From contig QCXZ01000137.1 in NCBI GenBank assembly GCA_025024175.1, positions 372,001-436,000 on the forward strand: a stretch of 64,000 nt of DNA. The letters are read 5' to 3'. A model generated the notes under the pieces. It did not search any database, was not told the DNA's origin, and was given only the letters and a program-made list of their open reading frames with translations. Positions 1 to 11,700 of the stretch are shown in pieces. This stretch comes from Rhyzopertha dominica (lineage: Eukaryota; Arthropoda; Insecta; Coleoptera; Bostrichidae). The first letter of the stretch is position 1. Each line of letters opens with the position of its first letter. A program made the position numbers and the translations under genes.

Positions 1-3000
1 GTTCAAAATACATCTGTACGTCGATTTTGAGCTAAATCTATTTTTTGTCAAAAATCACAAAACATCCAAGGCTAACCCCTTTGTTCTTTTTTGACCTTAA
101 AATTTTTTCGTCTCCGATTCAGCTGAATACAAGTATACTTACTGATTTGGACCTCCTGAATTTCGGAATGGCCTCAGTTGGTCGCTAGCTACAACGGTTC
201 GCTCGGAAAGTGTCCTTATTTAGGCCGCCCGCAGTCCTAGCTCATTTTAGAGCACATTTTTGAAATCTGCAGTTCAAAATACATCTGTACGTCGATTTTG
301 AGCTAAATCTATTTTTTGTCAAAAATCACAAAACATCCAAGGCTAACCCCTTTGTTCTTTTTTGACCTTAAAATTTTTTCGTCTCCGATTCAGCTGAATA
401 CAAGTATACTTACTGATTTGGACCTCCTGAATTTCGGAATGGTCTCAGTTGGTCGCTAGCTACAACGGTTCGCTCGGAAAGTGTCCTTATTTAGGCCGCC
501 CGCAGTCCTAGCTCATTTTAGAGCACATTTTTGAAATCTGCAGTTCAAAATACATCTGTACGTCGATTTTGAGCTAAATCTATTTTTTGTCAAAAATCAC
601 AAAACATCCAAGGCTAACCCCTTTGTTCTTTTTTGACCTTAAAATTTTTTCGTCTCCGATTCAGCTGAATACAAGTATACTTACTGATTTGGACCTCCTG
701 AATTTCGGAATGGTCTCAGTTGGTCGCTAGCTACAACGGTTCGCTCGGAAAGTGTCCTTATTTAGGCCGCCCGCAGTCCTAGCTCATTTTAGAGCACATT
801 TTTGAAATCTGCAGTTCAAAATACATCTGTACGTCGATTTTGAGCTAAATCTATTTTTTGTCAAAAATCACAAAACATCCAAGGCTAACCCCTTTGTTCT
901 TTTTTGACCTTAAAATTTTTTCGTCTCCGATTCAGCTGAATACAAGTATACTTACTGATTTGGACCTCCTGAATTTCGGAATGGTCTCAGTTGGTCGCTA
1001 GCTACAACGGTTCGCTCGGAAAGTGTCCTTATTTAGGCCGCTCCGCAGTCCTAGCTCATTTTAGAGCACATTTTTGAAATTCTGCAGTTCAAAATACATC
1101 TGTACGTCGATTTGAGCTAAATCTATATTTTGTCAAAAATCACAAAACATCCAAGGCTAACCCCTTTGTTCTTTTTGACCTTAAAATTTTTTTCGTCTCG
1201 GATTCAGCTGAATACAAGTATACTTACTGATTGGGACTCCTGAATTTCGGAATGGCCTCAGTTGGTCGCTAGCTACCAACGGTTCGCTCGGAAAGTGTCC
1301 TTATTTAGGCGCCCGCAGTCCTAGCTCATTTTAGAGCACATTTTTGAATTCTGCAGTTCAAAATACATCTGTACGTCGATTTTGAGCTAAATCTATATTT
1401 TGTCCAAAATCACAAAACATCCAAGGCTAACCCTTTGTTCTTTTTTGACCTTAAAATTTTTTCGTCCTCCCGATTCAGCTGAATATAAGTATACTTACTG
1501 ATTTGGACCTCCTGAATTTCGGAATGGCCTCCGGTTGTCGCTAGCTACAACGGTTCGCTCGGAAAGTGTCCTTATTTAGGCCGCCCGCAGTCCTAGCTCA
1601 TTTTAGAGACATTTTTGGAATTCTGCAGTTAAAATACATCTGTACGTCGATTTTGAGCTAAATCTATATTTTGTCCAAAAATCACAAAACATCCAAGGCT
1701 AACCCCTTTGTTCTTTTTTGACCTTAAAATTTTTTCGTCTCCGATTCAGCTGAATAAAGTATACTTACTGATTTGGACCTCCTGAATTTCGGAATGGCCT
1801 CGTTGTCGCTAGCTACAACGGTTCGCTCCGGAAAGTGTTCCTTATTTAGGCCGCTCGCAGTCCTAGCTCATTTTAGAGCACATTTTTGAAATCTGCAGTT
1901 CAAAATACATCTGTACGTCGATTTTGAGCTAAATCTATTTTTTGTCAAAATCACAAAACATCCAAGGCTAACCCCTTTTTCTTTTTGACCTTAAAATTTT
2001 TTCGGTCTCCGATTCAGCTGAATACAAGTTGTACTTACTGATTTGGACCTCCTGAATTTCGGAATGGCCTCAGTTGGTCGCTAGCTACAACGGTTCCGCT
2101 CGGAAAGTGTCCTTATTTAGGCCCGCCCGCCAGTCCTAGCTCATTTTAGAGCACATTTTGAAATCTGCAGTTCAAAATACATCTGTACGTCGATTTTGAG
2201 CTAAATCTATTTTTTGTCAAAAATCACAAAACATCCAAAGGCTAACACCCCTTTGTTCTTTTTTGACCTTAAAATTTTTTCGTCTTCGATTCAGCTGAAT
2301 TACAAGTGTACTTACTGATTTGACCTCCTGAATTTCGGAATGGCCTCAGTTTGGTCGCTAGCTACAACGGTTCCGCTCGGAAAGTTCCTTATTTAGGCCG
2401 CTCGCAGTCCTAGCTCATTTAGAGCACATTTTGAATTCTGCCAGTTCAAATACATCTGTACGTCGATTTTGAGCTAAATCTATTTTTTGTCAAAAATCAC
2501 AAAACATCCAAGGCTAACACCCCTTTGTTCTTTTTTGACCTTAAAATTTTTTCGTCTTCGATTCAGCTGAATACAAGTGTACTTACTGATTTGGACCTCC
2601 TGAATTTCGGAATGGCCTCAGTTGGTCGCTAGCTACAACGGTTCGCTCGGAAAGTGTCCTTATTTAGGCCGCTCGCAGTCCTAGCTCATTTTAGAGCACA
2701 TTTTTGAAATTCTGCAGTTCAAAATACATCTGTACGTCGATTTTGAGCTAAATCTATATTTTGTCAAAAATCACAAAACATCCAAGGCTAACCCCTTTGT
2801 TCTTTTTTGACCTTAAAATTTTTTCGTCTCCGATTCAGCTGAATACAAGTGTACTTACTGATTTGGACCTCCTGAATTTCGGAATGGCCTCAGTTGGTCG
2901 CTAGCTACAACGGTTCGCTCGGAAAGTGTCCTTATTTAGGCCGCTCGCAGTCCTAGCTCATTTTAGAGCACATTTTTGAAATCTGCAGTTCAAAATACAT

Positions 3001-6000
3001 CTGTACGTCGATTTGAGCTAAATCTATTTTTGTCAAAAATCACAAAACATCCAAGGCTAACCCCTTTGTTCTTTTTTGACCTTAAAATTTTTCGTCTCCG
3101 ATTCAGCTGAATACAAGTGTACTTACTGATTTGGACCTCCTGAATTTCGGAATGGCCTCAGTTGGTCGCTAGCTACAACGGTTCGCTCGGAAAGTGTCCT
3201 TATTTAGGCCGCTCGCAGTCCCTAGCTCATTTTAGAGTACATTTTTGAAATCTGCAGTTCAAAATACATCTGTACGTCGATTTTGAGCTAAATCTATTTT
3301 TTGTCAAAAATCACAAAACATCCAAGGCTAACCCCTTTGTTCTTTTTTGACCTTAAAATTTTTTCGTGTCCGATTCAGCTGAATACAAGTATACTTACTG
3401 ATTTGGACCTCCTGAATTTCGGAATGGCCTCAGTTTGGTCGCTAGCTACAACGGTTCGCTCGGAAAGTGTCCTTATTTAGGCCGCTCCGCAGTCCTAGCT
3501 CATTTTAGAGCACATTTTGAAATCTGCAGTTCAAAATACATCTGTACGTCGATTTTGAGCTAAATCTATTTTTTGTCAAAAATCACAAAACATCCAAGGC
3601 TAACCCCTTTGTTCTTTTTTGACCTTAAAATTTTTTTCGTCTCCGATTCAGCTGAATAACAAGTGTACTTACTGATTTGGACCTCCTGAATTTCGGAATG
3701 GCCTCAGTTGGTCGCTAGCTACAACGGTTCGCTCGGAAAGTGTCCTTATTTAGGCCGCTCGCAGTCCTAGCTCATTTTAGAGTACATTTTTGAAATCTGC
3801 AGTTCAAATACATCTGTACGTCGATTTTGAGCTAAATCTATTTTTTGTCAAAAATCACAAAACATCCAAGGCTAACCCCTTGTTCTTTTTTGACCTTAAA
3901 ATTTTTTCGTGTCCGATTCAGCTGAATACAAGTATACTTACTGATTTGGACCTCCTGAATTTCGGAATGGCCTCAGTTGGTCGCTAGCTACAACGGTTCC
4001 CGCTCGGAAAGTGTCCTTATTTAGGCCGCTCGCAGTCCTAGCTCATTTTTAGACCACCATTTTGAAATCTGCAGTTCAAAATACATCTGTACGTCGAATT
4101 TGAGCTAAATCTATTTTTTGTCAAAAATCACAAAACATCCAAGGCTAACCCCTTTGTTCTTTTTTGACCTTAAAAATTTTTTCGTCTCCGATTTCAGCTG
4201 AATACAAGTGTACTTACTGATTTGGACCTCCTGAATTTCGGAATGGCCTCAGTTGGTCGCTAGCTACAACGGTTCGCTCGGAAAGTGTCCTTATTTAGGC
4301 CGCTCGCCAGTCCTAGCTCATTTTAGAGTACATTTTTGAAATCTGCAGTTCAAAAATACATCTGTACGTCGATTTTGAGCTAAATCTATTTTTTGTCAAA
4401 AATCACAAAACATCCAAGGCTAACCCCTTTGTTCTTTTTTGACCTTAAAATTTTTCGTGTCCGATTCAGCTGAATACAAGTATACTTACTGATTTGGGAC
4501 CTCCTGAATTTCGGAATGGCCTCAGTTGGTCGCTAGCTACAACGGTTCGCTCGGAAAGTGTCCTTATTTAGGCCGCTCGCAGTCCTAGCTCATTTTAGAG
4601 TACATTTTTGAAATCTGCAGTTCAAAATACATCTGTACGTCGATTTTGAGCTAAATCTATTTTTTGTCAAAAATCACAAAACATCCAAGGCTAACCCTTT
4701 GTTCTTTTTTGACCTTAAAATTTTTTCGTGTCCGATTCAGCTGAATACAAGCTATACTTACTGATTTGGACTCCTGAATTTCGGAATGGCCTCAGTTTGG
4801 TCGCTAGCTACAACGGTTCGCTCGGAAAAGTGTCCTTATTTAGGCCGCTCGCAGTCCTAGCTCATTTTAGAGCACATTTTTGAAATCTGCAGTTCAAAAT
4901 ACATCTGTACGTCGATTTTGAGCTAAATCTATTTTTTGTCAAAAAATCACAAAAACATCCAAGGCTAACCCCTTTGTTCTTTTTTGACCTTAAAATTTTT
5001 TCGTCTCCGATTCAGCTGAATACAAGTGTACTTACTGATTTGGACCTCCTGAATTTCGGAATGGCCTCAGTTGGTCGCTAGCTACAACGGTTCGCTCGGA
5101 AAGTGTCCTTATTTAGGCCGCTCGCAGTCCTAGCTCATTTTAGAGTACATTTTTGAAATCTGCAGTTCAAAATACATCTGTACGTCGATTTTGAGCTAAA
5201 TCTATTTTTTGTCAAAAATCACAAAACATCCAAGGCTAACCCCTTGTTCTTTTTGACCTTAAAATTTTTTTCGTGTCCGATTCAGCTGAATACAAGTATA
5301 CTTACTGATTTGGACCTCCTGAATTCGGAATGGCCTTCAGTTGGTCGCTAGCTACAACGGTTCGCTCGGAAAAGTGTCCTTATTTAGGCCGCTCGCAGTC
5401 CTAGCTCATTTTAGACCACATTTTTTGAAATCTGCAGTTCAAAATACATCTGTACGTCGATTTTGAGCTAAATCTATTTTTTGTCAAAATCACAAAACAT
5501 CCAAGGCTAACCCCTTTGTTCTTTTTTGACCTTAAAATTTTTTCGTGTCCGATTCAGCTGAATACAAGTATACTTACTGATTTGGACCTCCTGAATTTCG
5601 GAATGGCCTCAGTTGGTCGCTAGCTACAACGGTTCGCTCGGAAAGTGTCCTTATTTAGGCCGCTCGCAGTCCTAGCTCATTTTAGAGTACATTTTTGAAA
5701 TCTGCAGTTCAAAATACATCTGTACGTCGATTTTGAGCTAAATCTATTTTTTGTCAAAAATCACAAAACATNCAAGGCTANCCNCTTTGTTCTTTTTTGA
5801 CCTTAAAATTTTTTCGTGTCCGATTCAGCTGAATACAAGTATACTTACTGATTTGGACCTCCTGAATTTCGGAATGGCCTCAGTAGGTCGCTAGCTACAA
5901 CGGTTCGCTCGGAAAGTGTCCTTATTTAGGCCGCTCGCAGTCCTAGCTCATTTTAGAGCACATTTTTGAAATCTGCAGTTCAAAAATACATCTGTACGTC

Positions 6001-8180
6001 GATTTTGAGCTAAATCTATTTTTTGTCAAAAATCACAAAAACATCCAAGGCTAACCCCTTTGTTCTTTTTTGACCTTAAAATTTTTTCGTCTCCGATTTC
6101 AGCTGAATACAAGTGTACTTACTGATTTGGACCTCCTGAATTCGGAATGGCCTCAGTTGGTCGCTAGCTACAACGGTTCGCTCGGAAAGTGTCCTTATTT
6201 AGGCCGCTCGCAGTCCTAGCTCATTTTAGAGTACATTTTTGAAATCTGCAGTTCAAAATACATCTGTACGTCGATTTTGAGCTAAATCTATTTTTTGTCA
6301 AAAATCACAAACATCCAAGGCTAACCCCTTTGTTCTTTTTTGACCTTAAAATTTTTTCGTCTCCGATTCAGCTGAATACAAGTGTACTTACTGATTTGGA
6401 CCTCCTGAATTTCGGAATGGCCTCAGTTGGTCGCTAGCTACAACGGTTCGCTCGGAAAGTGTCCTTATTTAGGCCGCTCGCAGTCCTAGCTCATTTTAGA
6501 GTACATTTTTGAAATCTGCAGTTCAAAATACATCTGTACGTCGATTTTGAGCTAAATCTATATTTTGTCAAAAATCACAAAACATCCAAGGCTAACCCCT
6601 TTGTTCTTTTTTGACCTTAAAATTTTTTCGTGTCCGATTTCAGCTGAATACAAGTATACTTACTGATTTGGACCTCCTGAATTTCGGAATGGCCTCAGTT
6701 GGTCGCTAGCTACAACGGTTCGCTCGGAAAGTGTCCTTATTTAGGCCGCTCGCAGTCCTAGCTCATTTTAGAGCACATTTTTGAAATCTGCAGTTCAAAA
6801 TACATCTGTACGTCGATTTTGAGCTAAATCTATTTTTTGTCAAAAATCACAAAACATCCAAGGCTAACCCCTTTGTTCTTTTTTGACCTTAAAATTTTTT
6901 CGTCTCCGATTCAGCTGAATACATGTATACTTACTGAATTGGACCTCCTGAATTTCGGAATGGCCTCAGTTGATCGCTAGCTACAACGGTTCGCTCGGAA
7001 AGTGTCCTTATTTAGGCCGCTCGCAGTCCTAGCTCATTTTAGACCACATTTTTGAAATCTGCAGTTCANAATACATCTGTACGTCGATTTTGAGCTAAAT
7101 CTATTTTTTGTCAAAAATCACAAAACATCCAAGGCTAACCCCTTTGTTCTTTTTTGACCTTAAAATTTTTTCGTCTCCGATTCAGCTGAATACATGTATA
7201 CTTACTGATTTGGACCTCCTGAATTTCGGAATGGCCTCAGTTGGTCGCTAGCTACAACGGTTCGCTCGGAAAGTGTCCTTATTTAGGCCGCTCGCAGTCC
7301 TAGCTCATTTTAGAGCACATTTTTGAAATCTGCAGTTCAAAATACATCTGTACGTCGATTTTGAGCTAAATCTATTTTTTGTCAAAAATCACAAAACATC
7401 CAAGGCTAACCCCTTTGTTCTTTTTGACCTTAAAATTTTTTCGTCTCCGATTCAGCTGAATACAAGTATACTTACTGATTTGGACCTCCTGAATTTCGGA
7501 ATGGTATCCGTTTGTCGGTAGCTACAACGGTTCGCTCGGAAAGTGTACTTATTTAGGCCGCCCGCAGCCCTAGCTCATTTTAGAGCACATTTTTTAAATC
7601 TGCAGTTCAAAATACATCTGTACGTCGATTTTGAGCTTAATCTATTTTTTTTGACCTTAAAATTTTTTCGTCTCCGATTCAGCTGAATACATGTATACTT
7701 ACTGATTTGGACCTCCTGAATTTCGGAATGGCCTCAGTTGGTCGCTAGCTACAACGGTTCGCTCGGAAAGTGTCCTTATTTAGGCCGCTCGCAGTCCTAG
7801 CTCATTTTAGACCACATTTTTGAAATCTGCAGTTCAAAATACATCTGTACGTCGATTTTGAGCTAAATCTATTTTTTGTCAAAAATCACAAAACATCCAA
7901 GGCTAACCCCTTTGTTCTTTTTTGACCTTAAAATTTTTTCGTCTCCGATTCAGCTGAATACATGTATACTTACTGATTTGGACCTCCTGAATTTCGGAAT
8001 GGCCTCAGTTGGTCGCTAGCTACAACGGTTCGCTCGGAAAGTGTACTTATTTAGGCCGCCCGCAGCCCTAGCTCATTTTAGAGCACATTTTTTAAATCTG
8101 CAGTTCAAAATACATCTGTACGTCGATTTTGAGCTTAATCTATTTTTTTTGACCTTAAAATTTTTTCGTCTTCGATTCAG
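1..8180. repeat. 271-bp tandem satellite array (about 30 units)
   Basis: A head-to-tail satellite. The same unit starts at 1, 272, 543 and 814, so the period is 271 bp, and the array runs with small indels to about 8180, where the last unit breaks off into unique DNA. Each unit carries a 12-bp perfect palindrome (ATTCAGCTGAAT), a PstI site (CTGCAG) and A/T runs. The first four units are almost identical; units from about 1080 to 2450 carry many one-base indels. Two linked variants alternate from about 3300 onward. Units at 7545 and 8040 share a 44-bp deletion. No unit holds a conserved protein, and short ORFs in the array come from the repeat frame. I do not recognise the family; it may be pericentromeric heterochromatin. 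Confidence 0.98.
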
Positions 8181-8740
8181 CTCAAACCAGAGAAAACTTC
8201 AAACGCAAATATCTCAGAAACGGTAAGTCGTAGAGCAAAACGGACAAAATTTTACCCCCCTTATGACGACACACCCCCACTATTTATCGCTTTTCGTTCA
8301 ACGTATCATAATAGAAGTCATTAGGGGAACTTTTTTTCGGAAGAAAATTTTTCAACAATAAAAATTTTCAATTGCCTCTGATGAGCCGGGGAAGTGTGGG
8401 GGAACATGAGGGTAAAGAGCGACGGAGGTCTGGGCAGTGGAGAAGTCCCATGATTTCCCAAGAAAATTGTGGTTGCTCGAACACTGAAATAAAACTCTTA
8501 AATAATAATAATAATATTTAATTATAATCATTATACTACAAGTGGATGCTCTCACGTTCCAATTAATTCATAAAAAAATAACACTGCTTAGTTTTCTCAT
8601 ATCAACAGTCGCACAATACACTTAAAATATAATCGGAACAATGTACAAAAGTCTGTAAAATCTTCCATCATATTATCGCCCACACATATTTTCCTACACA
8701 GTAGAAATCCAGCACAAAGTCCAACGAAGGGAAAACACCT
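8181..8740. other. Satellite edge and PUF60 3' untranslated region
   Basis: Unique sequence between the satellite and the PUF60 stop codon. It holds an AAT microsatellite (about 8500-8520) and no coding signal. On the minus strand an ATTAAA variant polyadenylation signal lies at 8517-8522, about 220 nt after the PUF60 stop, so the right part is probably PUF60 3' UTR. Confidence 0.6.
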
Positions 8741-11700
8741 TCAACCAGAAAAGTCACTGTGGTCAAAGAGGGTTTGATCATAGAGAGCCGCCCGGACCAT
8801 CCTCCCACCGAAATATCGACCGTTGAGTGCATCTCTAGCTCTTTCCGCCTCTGAAAATTAAATAACGGCACAAATAATCAAAAGCATTTTCTAAATCAAA
8901 TACTTAATGCCTTCTGAATTATGAAGGAAAAATAAGCCACACGTTCTTTAATTAATTTAGAGCATTTCCAAAATTAATATTAATATTTTATGTTAAAAGA
9001 TGCAAGATTTAGTTTAGTTGTAGTATATCCAAGAAAGTTATGTCTAATATATGATAGCAAGAAAAAATGACAAAAACGTAGGCTTGTTATCTTTGAAGTA
9101 ATACGTAGTCAACTTAAAAAATTACTTACCAACAGTTTCCGTGAATTCAACAAAAATCTTAACAATGACTTCAGCATTATCGTCATCGTCTGACTGCTTC
9201 TCGTTGTAAATGATCACCCTCTCGACAACACCGAATTTGCTACATTCTTCCTGAATTTCTTCTTGTAAACTGTCATCCACGTCCTCTGGGCCAATCATGT
9301 TCCTCAGAATGACTACCTTGGAATCAACCTGGAACAAACTCGATCGATTTAGTCAATGAGATGGATGAAACACAAAAACTCATATCTTGAGAATGAAAAA
9401 CAACATATGTAACATTATGAGAAGTAGCAGAATTAAATGGTCTGTTAAAAGAGGAAAACTGATTTTGAATATAACTGATGGTTTTACAAATTTCAAAGTA
9501 ATAACAGAATCGATGTGAATTTAACTTTCCCGAAATAGAAAATTTATTACATCAATTTAAAACAGTTTGACAATCTAAACCACATGTAATTTAATGATCA
9601 ACAAGAAGCTAAAAACGATCTTGTTATTATGTGGATGGATTAGTGTGATGCGACTAATCATGACTACAATACTTCTGGTTATATTATCAGCACAAATCAC
9701 ATAAAAAAAAATCTTTTAGATATATTTGATAAACTTGGAATTTTAGGGCAATAACAGAAACAAAGTGAATTTGACATANCTGAAACCGAAAACTTCTGAA
9801 ATTATTTTAGAACAGTTTCAAAATTGAAAACCAGATGTAATTACATGTAACAGAAGTAGAATTTAATGCTTAATCAGAAGCTAAAAATGATTTTCAATAT
9901 AAAGAATGATTTCCAATTGTATAGCAAAAAAACTGCATTTCCAAACAAACTTCCGCAATTAACTCAAGGAACTCCCTAAAGACAAAAAACTACACGTGTT
10001 GACAATGAAAATCTACACAATTTAACTCCCTACTGGCCAAGAAAAAAATCCAATTTCCAACTTACCTTCCTCATCAACTTCTGCATCACCAGATGCCTGG
10101 CGTTCTGGCCCTTGATCGACATGTTCTCCTGCTGCTGCAACGTCTGCGGCTCGTTCTGGTCCAGCAGCTTCTTCTGCAGCTCCTCCTGCTGCTTCAGCTG
10201 CGCCTCCTGCGCCCTCTTCATGGCCTCCTGCGCCGGATTCGGAGGCGGGGGCTGGGCAAGAGTGGGCGTCACAACGACGGCGGGCGGCGGTATAGCCACG
10301 ACGGGTTGGGCGGGCACCGTCGTCACTATGGGCGCTATGATCGTCGGTTGGGACAGCGCCGTCGTCAGCTGAGGTATCGCCACTCCGGGAGGCGGGATGA
10401 CGCCGGGCATTTGGACGGCGGGTGCTGCGACTACGGGGAGGTTCCTTATCGGGGGGACCACCGCTACCGGAGTTGTACCTGATTACATAAAAATTATTAA
10501 CTTAACAAAAAAATTGAGGGAGTGCTTTCCAATCAGAAATTTGATTTTCTATATAATACTAAAATTTAAGAAAAAAAATCTTATGAACAACAGGGTCCAA
10601 AATACATTTCCTCTACTCTAGAAGTTATTACAAGACAGGAAATATAATCATAAAGTTTATGCACTTTTTCAAGTTGTTTACCAAATGATGCCAGAAAAAT
10701 TTTAATTTTGGAATAACTGAAAAAATATTAAGCGAAATAGTAATCTCAGCACTTTCGCTACTGTTTTCAGCTGGAAGTCAAAATTGATTTGTTTAATCCT
10801 AAAAGAAGGAGAAGTTAAATCTGATATATCTGTAGAACCTCACATAAAATAGACGAAAAAATGAATAAATAACTTCAAAATTATGACTTCTAAATGGTCA
10901 ATAAAAATTAGTCTCGAGTTTATAACGTAAAGGTAATATTTGCTCTGAGTATAAACACAAAGTAATTATTTTATACCAAAAAGTATCGCTTTCGTTTTAA
11001 TTATTCGCATATAACTTTTTAAGTGCTTGTGTGAAATACCCCAGCAGTTGCAGAATTTTGACTCTTTCAGAAAATGCAAAACAAAAATAATAAACATCTC
11101 TGTTGGTTTTGGAACTTTCAAGCAAAATCCAAACAAGGATCGGTCATTTTATAGTTAATCGCTCATAGCTTTCAAACTGAACCACAAAAAAAAAATAAGT
11201 GTTAAATACCAGGAAATGTAGAGTTTTAAGTTCAGTCAGAAAAAGGCAAGAAGGTATTTTAAAATTCATTACTCTATTGGTATTGTGGGTATCAAGCAAA
11301 AACAAAAATTACGAACATCATCACGATCATGTCCTGTGTTAAAGTTAAAAATTGTGCAACATCGATTTTTCCTACATAACTTGTGAACGATTTTTCAAAA
11401 ATTTATAGGTAAGAACTAGAATCAGAATCAGCATTTTGTGCTTATATATATAAACAGCTCAGCTGTTAAGAAAGATTTCACTAATCATTCAAAACTTAAA
11501 AGTAAAAAAAAAAAGTATTCAAAAGTAGTAAAAGTATTTAAAAGTATTAAATATATTAAAAAATATTGAAATATTTAAAAGTACGGAAAGTACTGAAAAG
11601 CATCTAGAGTACTCAAAAATATCGAAGTATCTAAAGTATTCAAAAGTATGCAAATATACAAAAAAAAGTTATAAGAATCCCAATTATTACAATAATCATT

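Noticed and set aside
3790..3987. Short ORFs inside the satellite (also 8041-8226)
   Set aside because: They are accidental open stretches of the repeat unit, broken in neighbouring copies.
1..8180. CENP-B box in the satellite
   Set aside because: No match to the core TTCG....A..CGGG was found in the unit.
10093..10482. Plus-strand ORF of 129 residues
   Set aside because: It is the antisense of the Ala/Pro/Val-rich PUF60 linker exon; composition follows that exon.
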